Counted from the stretch's first letter, positions 45,471 to 58,751 are shown. The stretch: DNA of 64,000 nt from Lutraria lutraria (GCA_964023205.1 OZ026835.1:5476414-5540413), one strand, 5' to 3'. Numbers and translations are program-made. The notes: generated by a model from the sequence alone, not told the origin.

Positions 45471-46254
45471 TGCCAAACATCATTTTTTTCCTACAGTGTG
45501 AAAACGGGAAAAGTCTCCAAATGTTGGTGCAACGTTTAAAACACCAGCGAAAATAAAATGTAAATGTTAAAACATTCACTTATATAATTTCATAACAAAG
45601 ACTGAGTCAAGTGTATGTATAATATACAATACTCCACCCAAAGGCTTTATCACGGGCGTGGTAAATTTATGCACATTTTTATTATTTCGATTGAACTTAA
45701 AAACTTGTTTATATTATGCATTTTATGATTAAAAAATAATCCTGTTTTAGATTTGTCGTTTCTTACGTTGGACAAACAGAGCTATTGTGCAAAGTTAAAT
45801 AATTGACAGCACTTATGGACTTAACTGTGTTTTTGTTCCCGTACACTTAAACTATGACTATTATTTTCATTAACATTAAAGATCACGAAGATATTGTATT
45901 TACTGGTAATATTCTCTAAACAAAAGATGGCCATGAACAGACGGGATGACACATGTCTAAGTGAAAGAATGTAATTTGTTGTCAATATTTTACTAAGCTT
46001 TTTACCTTAACATATTTATCATGTGTGACAATAAGCAGATAGTTTAAGTTTATCTTCGGTTTGATCATAATAAACGAGGTATTAGGTACCGCTGACTTAT
46101 TAACTAGTTGACTGAACGTAATGTTCCAGTATAGGGTTGACTGGACTTTCACCTTCGTCTGACAATTGGTTTAGAGAAGCCACTTGGTTTTATAAAAAGG
46201 ACAACAGCCAGGGCTTCCAAACATAGGGTGTTTCACTTTATTGTTTTTTCTTTA

Positions 46255-46475
46255 GTGTTAAACGTCAAACCAACATTCAGGGTCATTTTACGTGTTTTCC
46301 AGCTATAACGGTGGAGGAGGGTCCATAGGGGAACATCCGGGTAGTACCACCGACCTTCTGTAAGCCAGCTAGATAGATTACCTTCAGGTGAAATGTATCT
46401 GGTCGCTGGTGGAATTCAACTCTATGCGGACTTTTAACTACTAGTCTGAAACCACAAGCATTCGACAAATGTGGC
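46255..46475 (-). repeat. SINE, minus orientation, with conserved body
   Basis: ccagctataacggtggagga, then taccaccgaccttctgtaag, then ggtggaattcaactctatgc and ttttaactactagtctgaaa. On the minus strand: head with gagttgaattcc (B box), body with cttacagaaggtcggtggta, then tcctccaccgttatagctgg. This is the longest SINE body in the window. Confidence 0.75.
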
Positions 46476-49400
46476 CCCTATTCCAGTATTTTACCTCTAA
46501 TATGTACATTCGTATGTTCTTCTATGATTCTAAGGTTATTTTGTTTTAGTAATTGTCTTTCATTTACTAAATTCACCTTAACATTTATTAAGAATGATTT
46601 CTTCAAGAATTTGGACGGACGGAGAATGTGTTTGACCTGAGCCCGAGGTTAAAGAATTTGCGAATATTCTCCGAGCTCAAATCTCCAAAATATTTTAACC
46701 GAAAAGATATCGCTGCTTAATATTCAAACTCAAATCAGATAAATTCATTGAATCATAATTGAAACTTGATTAAAAATAATAGGGATCAAGTTTTCTAACA
46801 CCGAGTCCTTGGTTGAATAGTGTGCACTGCTATCTCGTGGATCTGACTTTTGTATGAAAGATTTGATCATAAGTTGAAGTAAGAATTAAGTATTCGGCAG
46901 CCTTGAGGACATGGGTCTGAACCTCTTTAAAGCGTGCCCCTTCCACCTACTGATATTGTTCATCTGAATTAAGCGGAAGTACTGGTTGATAGCCCTTAAA
47001 TCAGTCGTTAAGAATAGTGGACATTACTGGCGATTAGTTATTTAGTAGTCGATGGAAAATCACTACTTTTTATTTAACTAGATGTAAAAATGCCAAAGTC
47101 GTTATAAAACCACGGACTTTAACATTTTATTCATACTTAACCAAGATATGCGGTGGGTCTATCAAAACCTTGACCAGTTCAACCAAAATATTGTTGTCTA
47201 TTATAGACCTGAAATCAATGAGTTGTACATGTATATCGATAAAACAATGCCATTAAAACTGTTAGACTTCAAATTATTAATGACACGCATCTTTATATGA
47301 AAACACTTGACCTAGGTGAGTATACAAATTGAAGTGTTTGACTTCTTGTGTTCTAAAGAATTACGTACGATTAACGTTAAACCCTTGGGTCTATATGTCC
47401 CCTGGACTCATGGGTTATCTTATTGCACTATTAGATGCCCAAACTTGACAGCTAATATGACCTACATGAATGTACCATAATTGATAACTTTGTCATAACG
47501 TCCTTGATTAATCAAATAAATATCAGCGAAAACATATCGTACATAGATAAAGTATGAGGTGGCATTTGACGTCGATGGGACAAGCCTCAGCTTTGACGTA
47601 ATCTCTCAATAGCGTACACAGGCTTTCATAAAAGTTAGATTTGAGTCACAGCCTAATCTAAGGGGTACTTTAGCGACACCGATTCAAGTGATAAGTTACA
47701 TATTATTTTATAAACAAGTGATTATGGTTTCATAGCAGATTTCTACACATGTGTATTCCAACATTGAACAGCTTTTCTTATAAGTGTACATTGATTCCCG
47801 ACAAAGATCAAATCGAATCACAATGTTTCTATTTCCGGTTCAGATTTGCACCCATCTGACAGAACCGTGTTACTCATGAGAATTGCCACAAAACCAAGAC
47901 CATGACCCCTTTCCACTAACATTTAGCGAATCGTCCAGAGGAGTTGTAGTTTTCAATTATTGAAATGGATAAAATAGATAAGATTCTTTAGAATTAGAAA
48001 ATAAGTGAATTGTACTAATGTCATACTATTAAAAATTAAAAAGGATAACAAACGATGTTGTTTGTTTGTTTCATAATTCTGATACTACTGTTTATTCAAG
48101 TCAATTCAAGTCAAGTCAATACTACTGTTTATTAGATTTTATAAAAAATTTGGTAATTTAAGCATCATACGCCAGTGTAAAACATGAAACAAATGATATT
48201 TACTGAAGCATATCTGTATAATTATTAAAATATTATAGTGTAAATCCGATATTATTCGCGATGTTTTCATTTTTGCTAATACGAGTAGGCTTCGCGAATT
48301 CATAAAATTATTAATAGAACGTAAGGACTATCCAAAATTTATTGTTCGAAAGTCGTTATGTTTGTGCATGCGAAAGATTTTCATTACTATAAGGGGATAT
48401 TTAACGTGATTTGCTTGTATTATCTTTTTTATAATATAATTCTAGTAATTGAACGTACGGACTATTCAAACATAGAGTAAGCGATCCTCATAAGATATAT
48501 CATAGTTATATATAGCACTATGATACTTAGATGACAATGTTTATAAGGGTAAATGTATTGTATTCGTCTATATCTGACAATGAATCATGACATGTACACG
48601 TCTAAAATAGATTCTATTCTTTTCATCAGAAAACATTAAAATGTTGTGTGTTTTTTTGTTTTCTTTTTAAATAAATATGAAGTATTATTTGCGAGCATTT
48701 TTGTCCACGTAGAAATTTCGGAGGTTAATAATAATTGTGATAGGGGCCTTAATTCATAGGTTCCCTATAATCCATGACATAATGTTACAAAAAATTGCAA
48801 TCAGGCGGTCTACCGATAATATAAATAAGTTATAAAACTATCCTATTGATACATTTAAAGATTATAAAAACATGAACGTATCAAATTATGTAATAAATAC
48901 ATTTTTTTAACTGTATGACTCGTTTTAAACAATCTTAGCACTGATTTTAACGTATCACTTTACAAAAAAAATGTAATATTTTAATTGCTGTTTAGGAATG
49001 TTCAAGTTTTATGAATGTCCGCATGGAAGGTTTATAACTTATGAAGTACGTCTGTGCGGTACTTTTAAGTGTACGTACATGAATTCAAGGGTCTTATTTG
49101 TAATACATATTTTGTAGCGTTTCAATGCAATCAGAGTTAGGAACTTAAAACGCAAATTATGATATTGTATCTATTTCAAATTCACCGGAGGTTTTTAAAA
49201 AGATGTGTTTAAGTACATCAATTCACCTTACAATTGATTATAATACACTTAACACTGAATTGTATCAATGAATAATTTCGCCGTGTTAAAGTAAGATATA
49301 AAATACTCTCTGTAACAGATATTCTAAAAGATCGGTCTTTTATTTAAGGTTTATAAGACATAGAACGTTGTCCTGATATTATTTGGAGTAGTAAATTTAC

Positions 49401-49590
49401 CTCAAAATGCATACCTACTCAATGGAACGACAGACAAATACATTCCATAATATTATCGTAAGAGAAATTATATACTTCATTATCTGGCAACGTGTATGTT
49501 TTAATGTATGTGTCAAAATGGCATGTGCCGAAATAACCAGACATTTAGAAATTTCTAATTTTAGAATCGTGCTAATTGATATGTGCACGT

Positions 49591-49771
49591 ATTGTCAAAC
49601 ATGTATTAGTAGTCACCTCCGAATAAAGGACACTCTGTGAATAAGGCCATTCTTCTAAAAACTATCGTTGATTATTAAGATCAAAATGACCTCCGAATAA
49701 AGGTCACCTGTCAGTAAAGGCCACATCATGTCTTTGCCATGGGTGACCTTTGTTCACGGGTTTGATGAATG
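49591..49771. mobile_element. MITE with ACAGTCAAACCTGTG-like ends, copy 3
   Basis: Ends ttgtcaaacatgtatt and cacgggtttgatgaatg are decayed inverted repeats. The interior (cacctccgaataaaggacac; cacctgtcagtaaaggccac) is very close to copy 2. Confidence 0.7.
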
Positions 49772-49869
49772 TATATGAAAATGTACTAATAAATACCAAA
49801 ACAACATTTTCTTAATACATTTGTGTTAACCAGCCATTTTTACTTGATATAACTTCTCCATGTCGTGAA

Positions 49870-49883
49870 GGGGGGGGGGGGGG
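49870..49883. repeat. Poly-G tract (14 nt)
   Basis: A G homopolymer, followed by tggcg. Possible G-quadruplex or assembly-length uncertainty. Confidence 0.9.
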
Positions 49884-49989
49884 TGGCGTATTTAAAACAC
49901 AAGTAAAATCATGATGTAATGACAACCTTTTGAGCAACGATAAATGGCTTAAATACGAGTGTTGAGGTCGACTTATAATGAAGTCGAAA

Positions 49990-50110
49990 TACCAAACAGA
50001 ACAGAACTTTATTCAAGAAATGTTCATAGTCATACAATAAAAAATATCATACATTGTAAACACCAGGATCAGTAATAATAAAATGGAAATTATAGTTTAC
50101 AAATAAAATA
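49990..50110 (-). repeat. Retroelement 3' tail, minus orientation
   Basis: caaacagaacagaactttat reads on the minus strand as ataaagttctgttctgtttg, the same AATAAA plus TTCTG-repeat tail type as at 36980 and 57175. The body to the right (atcatacattgtaaacacca) is AT-rich. Confidence 0.5.
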
Positions 50111-50331
50111 CAATCCGAAAATATATGAGTTGCATAACATATTGATGTGATCTTTATATCTAAGTGGTTGGCGTGTGATGCCATTCTGTATAAATTATTT
50201 TCACGGGTTCAGACAATCCCAGTATATTGACTAAAAGAGGTGGTCCTTATTTGTATTGTATTTTAGCATCATTTCCTGATTCAATTAAGATTTATACACA
50301 ATTTCAAGAAATATTATAAGTATCCCCTTAC

Positions 50332-50413
50332 CTTCAAGCGAAGCCCCTTTATTGTGACATTTCACTCGCAGACGACTCATACGCCTTCTCATGGCATTGT
50401 ATTCCGCGTCCAT
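50332..50413 (-). CDS. Exon 1 of unknown gene B
   Basis: The minus-strand ATG at 50413-50411 opens MDAEYNAMRRRMSRLRVKCH then NKGASLE, ending in phase 1 at a strong GTAAGG donor (GT at 50331-50330). Joined to exons 2 and 3 the frame totals 528 nt, exactly 176 codons with the stop. The Arg-rich helix mirrors the Arg/Lys/Glu helix that ends gene A exon 1. The 9.8-kb intron makes the link to exon 2 the weakest part of the model, although the phases agree. Confidence 0.6.
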
Positions 50414-52319
50414 TCTGCTATATAGAAGACGTCTGATTTCTCTTTAAAACGATGTACTTTTGTGACGACTGCGAAAAAAAACTGTTTTATTTTTTTAAAA
50501 ATCCTCTTGATTCGCTTGTTCTGCTGTTTGATTCAATATCTGTTCTTAAGCATATTTTAAACTTTCTCAAACAATTTATTAAACCTACAGTGTTAACTAT
50601 GAATTATTGATGACGTTGTCGATCCAACTTATGTCACTTCCGTACGAAATAAATTACATTTTGTTCCTCCGATCAGTCACACGCAAAAATAATTCACAAA
50701 ATTGTATTAAATTGAGCAAATAACTGCTGTCAAACTTTTCCTTTGTAATTATTTTCACTGTCCATTAATCAATTCAAACACAGACATAACACGCATTAGA
50801 AAAGATCAAAGCGAACTAAAACTGCACCCAATATGATAACAAATATATCAAAAATGTATTTGACCCATGCACGTTTTAGCGCCTATGTTTTACTCGCTTT
50901 TTAAAACACATTAAAAAAGATAATTCCTTAGACTTAAGTCGAAGCGATAATAAAAACTGTAGCGGTATTACTAGTTTGTTTTCCAATATAGACAATGTAT
51001 ATCGTATATCAGTCAGTTTATGGCATTTAAGGATAAGCATAAAATTTTATGTAGCGGACAAAAATGTAGGGTTATATCCGTACTATAAATACAGGTCCAA
51101 CCTTTAATAACCACTACGTCAAGCGTCTAAATTGCTTTATCAAAACGTGAAATGTTTTCACATCTAATCGAGCATAATAATTAAAGCCACCGTATTTTTA
51201 AGTAATTCCTTATTGTGCAAAAGTATCACCAAAAAACTGTATTTATTAGTTTAACTGATCAAGCGAACACTTATATTGTAAGCTGCATAATTTCACTTTA
51301 AGACATAACAGTTTACAAAGTTTCTCATATTTCCATAGAATTGTCACGCACAATGCTTAATTAAACTGTTCCATATGAGTTAACTGATCCGGAAAAACTT
51401 TCGTGCAAATATAATAACATGAAACTACGTCTTAAAGCTACGTGCCAGCCAAAATAGCGATACTTTTTATGTATGCATTTCAATTAGCTCCTATTTAGGA
51501 ACTTAAGTCTTTAATGCTAGACTTCTTACAAGATTAAGTACCTTTGTAGTGCCCATAAAGGTTCTTTTATACCGTAATAAGGAAGCACTTCCGTAAAAGA
51601 CATAAAAACCTACATTTACTATCGAGTTTCATTATCAATAGCAAAAACATGATTACTCCATGTTTTTCATGCTTTGACAACAGAAAATCAGTCATAAATC
51701 TTCTTTGGTAAATTGAGATCAAATTAAGCACAAAACAAAGTTTAAAGGCTCTCGTAATTTACTTTAAGGCTGTCACTCTCTACGTACATCCACTCGCGTA
51801 ATGAAGCGAGTAGCCTATCAGGTATTCGTGATTTCAGCTAATTAGCACGTTTATCCTAAAGCTATGAAATTGATTTCATGTTGAAAAAAAACTTTTTTTC
51901 TTTGTATTTTTTTTGTGCTTTTTTTAGTACAATAGCATGTTTTACGGAGAAAATTAAAGCGTGTGCTTTAAGTCACATGAGCACGTTCATACTAAGCGTA
52001 GAATTTTCATGTTGCAGTTATATACTTTTTATCAGCATATACAGCGATCTGTTACCAAATACAAGAAACTCTGAATGACCACCCCGTGTCTCCGCATACC
52101 GTAAGCATTTTAGATATAAAATAGAAATACTTTTTAAAAGCAGATGTCAATTAACCAATTAACATAATGCGGTATCCAACTTCAAAAAAATGAAAGGTGG
52201 GCACATTCCAACATCATGGCGGTCACAAAAGATTACAGGAACACCACAACCTCCGGATGAAGATATTTTATTAAACAATGGCAACGCTTCGAATTTTGTG
52301 CTATTCACCTGTACGGTTA

Positions 52320-52728
52320 AAGGCTCGGTCACAGCCAACCCTGCGTGTTTAAGTTTTTAGGGGAGACCACGGCCGCCATGTTTTTCTGAAAACGTGGGAA
52401 GAGAGTGGCAAGAGGAGGGACGAAGTATATAATATCTGCACGTCATTAGTACGATTGCGTATGGTGTACGTACGTGACCCGCATGCCACGGCTGTCCATT
52501 AGCGGTTGTGTGATTGTACGTTGCATACGCAGTGAGTTACATGTGCTTACAACGTACTTTCGTCGTGTGATTGCCACGTTATCGTACGAAGGGCGTACTT
52601 ACACGTACTGTGTACGAACCGTGTCCTTTCTCACTCGTATGTTGTAAGTGCATGCAGGTACGATGAACATGAGTACTGGGGTAAATCCGTAGCCCGATCG
52701 CAGGCCGAACGCACCGAAAGTTCCTCGT
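52320..52728. repeat. GTACG-rich repeat flank
   Basis: Starting near ggctcggtcacagccaaccc, this block is rich in gtacg/cgtac words (for example cgtacgaagggcgtacttac then acgtactgtgtacgaaccgt) and leads directly into the tandem pair at 52729. Its base composition is GC-richer than its surroundings, so it is probably one transposable-element insertion of about 0.7 kb. Confidence 0.55.
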
Positions 52729-53013
52729 GCACTAAAAGTCCTTCGGTGTGTCATCCAAATTCGTACGGGGGCGGTACTCACCACGTACGGATTGCCAAGT
52801 GTTGCCCATGTTGTTGCAAGTAGACAGCACGCACTTACAAGTACGGCGGGTTTGAACCACTGCTTCATGCACTAAAAGTTTTACGTAGTGTCTGCTTGCA
52901 TCCAAATCCGTACGAAGGCGGTACTAACCACGTACGGATCGCCAAGTTTTGACCACGTTTTTGCAAGTAGACAACATTAAGTCTTGCAAGTACGGCGGGT
53001 TGGTACCGGTGCT
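52729..53013. repeat. 140-bp tandem repeat, two copies
   Basis: gcactaaaag starts units at 52729 and 52869. Each unit holds catccaaatYcgtacg, ggcggtact-accacgtacg, gttgcaagtagacagc-like and tacaagtacggcgggtt segments in the same order. Divergence is around 15-20 percent by eye. Confidence 0.9.
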
Positions 53014-54799
53014 TAAATGAAGGAACCTTTGAGTGTGTCATGTTTGTTTTGATCAGTTTAATAAGCAAGAGTTTGACCACTTAGTGACAAAAACTCGCGA
53101 GCTTCTGTCGAAAACTAATGTTTACACATGGCCTAATCTAGACTTCGTGATTCTAACACAAACATGTTTAATAGATAAATTCCGTGTAACGCATTCATCA
53201 CAGTGAACTCGGTAATTAAGATAAACAGAGGGTGACGTGCAAGGATCGACGAGTCAGAAAGCGAACATTGATTTGCTAAAGCTCCCTTCTTAACTTGTCG
53301 AAAGTCTTAAACAAACTAGTAGATAAATCTTCATGTCAATAGCAGATAAATTCTAACGTCAATTATAGCCAAGGAAATCGATTTTAATTGTACGGGGAAG
53401 TTAGCCTTCAAACGAGTTTTGAACACTAAGTCTTGTGGACAAATGCATTGATGATAACATTTTTATTCGTCGTCAAAATGCCACATGCCTTCTGGCATAT
53501 TAGACACATTTATGCACATGCAGATCAATCCACAAAGAACATGCCTGGTGATTTAATCGAATGGTCGCAGATGCAGTACCAGCGACAATTATGTGCATGT
53601 CTAGGCAAATTATCACCTATTATTATAGGGTCGGACTATAAACTTGAAATATGACTTTAGTTCGGATAAATAGTTCAGGCCTACTGTAGTTTATGGATGT
53701 ACAAGACTCTCTGGTGAGATAAAAGCTTGGCTTATCATAAATGCGATAAAGGGAATAACTTTGCAAATTCAAAGTTCGATTTCAGCAAACAGCTGATTTT
53801 TTTATCTCAGAGTTTTGATAAGTCAACTAAGTACGTTACCGTGATCTGATAACCTGTTACGATTAGAGCAGAACTATTAGGTCATCCTTAAAAAAAGTTT
53901 GTTCGCGGATTTTAACAGTGAGTAAGAGCTGGTAGGTGTGTTTTCGTAGCCCTTTGTTGTCATTATATGCCTGTAATGAAGGTGAAAATCAGGCATAAAG
54001 AACGAAAAATCCATAAAAAATGGGGGGGGGGTGGCTGGGAATTTTTTGATGATTCGGTCCGGCACTTGAAAACCAATAACCAATAATTCATTAAGCATGA
54101 CCTTATATAGTAATAAGCGTTAAATGAATTAAAGATAAGATTCGAATCCTGACTACAAATTTTATAAACATTAATTGTAGTTACTATGCTGGAGAAATGG
54201 AGAGGTCATTGTCATATGATAACTTTGTATTTATCCATAAGCCCTGTTTCTTTTCTATTGGAAGAAACCGACCTTGACGTTTATTTTATTAAATTCATTT
54301 CTGTCAAACAAAGAATGCATTATGTGAATCAGATCCAAGGTTATCAAACTGAATAAAAATGTGTATAAAATAAACACATGTCAGGTCATAATGATTGAAG
54401 TTTTATCTTAACGAAATAACAGGCAACGAAGTTATGAAACTTAAGAACAGTCTCGGAGTTAAAATCTCAATTCCATTCTCGAAGTATTATATGGTTGAAA
54501 TGACAAACTTTATCACAGTTTAAATACATGTTCAGATCAATTATGCTTACAGTCTAATGTATCAATAATAGCATTAATAATTGTCTGGTCATGATTAACG
54601 TTAGAATATTAAGTGTGAGGTTTGAGATCGGAGATCGATCTCATGTGTTATAACCTTAAGGACAGGACTTGAATTTCACAGAACAAAGTCATAGAAAAAA
54701 GTATGAGATATTAGTATATTTATAATTATTATTATTGTCATTATCATGTTGATTTATATATACATTGTTATTGTATATCATATTATTACATATAATTTT

Positions 54800-54840
54800 T
54801 ACGCTATCATGTATATGTATATATATATATATATATGTAA
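54800..54840. repeat. AT microsatellite
   Basis: A tatgtatatatatatatatatatatg run in a longer AT-rich region (54700-54860). Confidence 0.9.
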
Positions 54841-55269
54841 TAATATAATCATATAAGTATAAACACACTTATATACAAGTCTAAACACAAGATACGATAT
54901 AAAATGAAGCTAATAGCTTGAGACATTTCCCACTGTACTCCAAACGAAAGTACTGGATTGTTAAACCGGAAACATAAGCAGACTTTTAACTAAAGAACAC
55001 AAGTAAACATTTATACAAGACTCATGAGATTAAACCATATTGTATAATTATAGGTTCCTAGCTTGAATTGTGCAAAGGGGCAGGTAATCCAGACTATATT
55101 GTATAAAGATTTCACAAGCTCTGCTCAAAATATAATTAGAAAACATGAATGATGTTCAACTGTTATCGCAAGCTGTTTGCGTGTTTGTGTTTGCATATAT
55201 ATACGTTCTAATATTTTTTGCATGTGTATATATCCATGCATATGTTTAAATTTGATTGATATTATTTGA

Positions 55270-55370
55270 AATTGATTGATTGATTGATTGACTGACTGAC
55301 TGACTGACTGACCGGTTGGTTGAATGGTTGGTTGGTTGGTTGGTTGGTTGAATGACTGACTGACTGAGTA
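55270..55370. repeat. Compound tetranucleotide repeat (ATTG/ACTG/GTTG)
   Basis: (gatt)4 passes into (gact)5-6, then (ggtt)6 with one aatg break, then (gact)3. It yields the Ser-Gln-Ser and Asn-Gln-Pro-Thr repeats of spurious minus-strand frames. Confidence 0.95.
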
Positions 55371-55823
55371 GACGACTTCACAGACGCTGCACCGGAGATG
55401 AGGAGCGACTTCTTCCACAGTGAATGGTGAAGCGATGGAGGAGGTGTGCACTGTGTTATGTAATGAAATCGATAACGGTATGGTACATATCGAACAGACA
55501 CGTGTCATTACGATTCGGTCATCATAAACATCAACAAATGAATTCAAGGCTACCCCGTCTTGATAATTAAGCTTGGAGATATTACATAATCTTATGTAAA
55601 TAGAAAAATTATCACGAAGTCTACTTTATGCTGAACAGAATTAAAGGAACAAGTAAAACGAGGATTCAAATAACACTAGTGTTGATTCTTTAACTCAGGC
55701 ACGGTGCCAATTACGATCTGTGTTACAAGGGAAGGGAACTAATCATCAGGTGCCCTGTATTTAACGTCTACAAGAGTTATCTTCTCGTGCGCCACAAAAA
55801 CCGGAAACATTGAATATACAAAA

Positions 55824-55848
55824 ATGGATGCGGAGAAAGACGCACAAG
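55824..55848 (+). CDS. BHMT: Betaine-homocysteine S-methyltransferase-like, exon 1 (start)
   Basis: ATG at 55824 opens MDAEKDAQ and stops at a GTAAAT donor (GT at 55849), leaving in phase 1, exactly the phase needed by exon 2 (G plus GT gives Gly, then LSERLKDGG). BHMT proteins start with a short variable leader before this xLxERLxxGG segment, which fits. The start is inferred from phase and position, not from similarity. The leader upstream (atcttctcgtgcgccacaaa) is short and has no obvious TATA box. Confidence 0.65.
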
Positions 55849-57989
55849 GTAAATTCATGTAAAAAATACTAATTTTCCGCTAAAGTATTTATTAATAAAT
55901 ATTTTGCAGTTGAGATTTTATTACGAACTTATTTCATTTGAATTAATTATGTATTTCGCTAAAATGTGAATAGAATTATGCAAAAGACCATTTATTGATT
56001 TTTAATTTTGAAATCATATGGTTATTAATTTTAAACATTTTTATCCATTTTCATAGAAAGTGCTTATATTTATTTGTCTTACGGACTGTTTGGCAAATAT
56101 TCGATGGTTTTATAAATTACGCTCCCGTATCGTTCCGTCCGTCCGTCAGACACCAAAGAATTTTTGTGCGTTACAGCGATTTATAATGAGAATATTGTGT
56201 TGACTAAAATATAGCAACATAAAAAAACTTCATATCTTAGGATTAAGAACTATTTAATATCAGATTTTCAAATTTATTCAAATATGTTTAGTTATAAACA
56301 GGCAAAAGATGCAATAATACAACATGTTTACTAAATAACAGCGACAGTGGCATTGGGTAGCGAATGCTAAATTTGTCCTCATAATTTATTAAAATAGTTT
56401 GCATTATTATAGTAAATCACAAATAGTAATACTGTTCTTTTCTTTTTATGTACCTACATGCTTTTAAAAATTGCTGGACAAAACAACAATGCTAAATCAT
56501 GAATTAAAACTCTAAATTGTAATTGTAAGATCGCGGAGCTTCAAATTATAAATAACAAACCAATGCATAACTGCTACTTAAAGAGAAAACTGAAAACACA
56601 GGAAGAGAAGAAATGTATCCATTTCTCTCAGCTGGTCAGAATTCACAAGTTAATTTCGTCTATTATGTCTACGAGAGACTGTTTCTTTTCCAAATTGTCT
56701 TACATCACACCCGGTCGTTATTTGCGTCTATTAATGACCGAATTAAAATCGAAAATAAGAGACAATGCTATCTAATCTCATTTAAACACAGTCAGAGCAG
56801 AAATCTGGTTTAGACCGCTTGCCGTTTGTTTTTACTGGCTTACAATTATCATTGTTTACTGTTTCAAGCCATATATTGACATACATACTGGTGGGAAGTA
56901 GATCGTATTTGGGATAAATATTCGCGGACTGTGATTTGGTTCTATAAACAATTTCAAGGCTGTACAACGCAACGCGACATCACAATACGCCACGATCACG
57001 CACAAACAAACTGATTTGCATTTTTTGCAAATGACTATATGTGTTTCACTCATATATGCATAACTTGACCTTTATTTGCGTAAATTTCCACGTGATTTAT
57101 ATTTGTATGTATAACATTTATTCTGATGTAGACTATGTACTTTGTACACGTCTGAATTAAGTATCAGATCTGTTCTGTTCTATTTTTTGCAAAGCACTAA
57201 GTTTTGCTCTATGTAGCTATATGTTTTATTTTTTTATTTCAGTTCACTTTTATACATATACACATACATACAATTGTACATCTACACATATAGTTGTAAA
57301 CATAACTTAAATACAAAAAAAACATGTACATTAAAACAATACAAATACTAGGTGCTTGTAATTTCAATGTAATACTACATCATCAGATTTGTTTTAAATT
57401 ATATCATAAATGGTGCAAAAATGTCTATCAGCTTGTATGGTTTTGTCTTTGATTTTGAATACTTTATTATTATATTAAGTTTTTCTAGCAGATGAAAATT
57501 GTGCGGTTTATACTTAAGATATATGATTTGTAGATACAATTTCAAATTGGCGTCCAAATACTTGTTAATTAATGAGATGAACTATTTGCTCTAAGTAAAT
57601 GTGCACATTTCTGCAGTTACCATCGACATTAAAGGGAATCTTTACATATGATAGTATTTAACAAAACACAAAAAACATGCTGTTTAATTGAATTTACTCT
57701 ACTTTAACACCAAACTAAAGTCTACAGCTATTCAGAAAACTAAGGCGAGTCATGCCGTAGCCAGAAGCTATAATTCAAGTGCATCATTATTATAATAAGC
57801 AGTCCTATATACTCAATTTTATTATTTCATTAATTACACCTATAAACTGCATTTATCCCTCGAGGTTTGTTTTTTCGTTTTTATTGTCCTAGTGTAAATT
57901 CTGAAGTAGAGAACTTTATTGTTTTCGTAAGTGTATATCATCGTTTAACTTCAAATCCATGGGAAAAATGCATGTCCTGATTTAATGAT

Positions 57990-58006
57990 CCCCCCCCCCC
58001 CCCCCC
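57990..58006. repeat. Poly-C tract (17 nt)
   Basis: An uninterrupted C run; the opposite strand is G-quadruplex-prone. Confidence 0.95.
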
Positions 58007-58751
58007 GATCTGTTTTTATCAAATTAGAACAATATATTGTGAAGGTAGAACAGCGCATGATGAAATAAGAACATTATATAGTGTTCAGTCCTGTCACATA
58101 TCTATGTTTATTAATAATATGGGCAAATTAATTATTCCACAGGGTTTAGATGGAAATTAATGTTGATAAGTTTATGTGTTGTTTTCATATTTTTAATGCA
58201 TATATAAGTTACAAATTGTAGATTGAATTTAAGAATTGGATCTAGGCCCAGTGAATCATTTACAACTCACTTGTATAGCCAAAAAACAAGGACGGGAGAT
58301 AGATTTTTTTATATAATTTTGTTTAACAATTCTACACTATTGCTACAGTGAGGTATGGACAATCAAGCAGAACATAATGGTATGAATATTACTTATAACG
58401 ATTCATTGTTTTCGACCAAAGCTGTATTATGTCAGCATTAAAATAAAAATAGAATTAGTATCCTTCTTCCCATCGATTTGATGTAGAAACCGGCGGTGGG
58501 CGTTAAACTATTTGTAGAGTTTGTGATAAATTAACATTTGTTCTGTTTTAGAATATGATTACATGTATTAAGCTATTTGTAACTAAAGAAAAGACAACAG
58601 TAAAAGCGCAGATGATATAAAAACATACTTTTTCGTAGGCAATACTTCATAAAGTAATCATATGCGGAATACTAAGTGTTATAAAAACTTATTGGAAACA
58701 TACGTCTATAAAAAAGTCACATATGTTAAAAAGATCCAAGGCAAATAACAC

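Larger units (their letters stand above)
40507..50331. other. Intron 1 of gene B (9.8 kb) with many repeats
   Basis: Bounded by the GTAAGG donor on the minus strand at 50331 and the acceptor at 40507. It holds SINEs, two MITE copies, retroelement tails and a hairpin, listed separately. No other coding exon was recognised on either strand. Confidence 0.6.
50414..55823. other. Intergenic region between divergent gene B and BHMT
   Basis: 5.4 kb separate the two start codons. It contains the GTACG-rich tandem repeat, AT and tetranucleotide microsatellites, and no supported exon. Frames at 52599-53080 lie within the GTACG repeat and are not genes. Confidence 0.5.

Noticed and set aside
52599..53080. 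Minus-strand frames with signal-peptide-like starts (MKQWFKPAVLVSACCLLATT)
   Set aside because: They lie wholly within the GTACG-rich 140-bp tandem repeat; the frame follows repeat units and differs between copies.
55125..55547. Minus-strand Ser/Gln/Asn/Pro-repeat frames
   Set aside because: Generated by the compound tetranucleotide microsatellite at 55270-55370.
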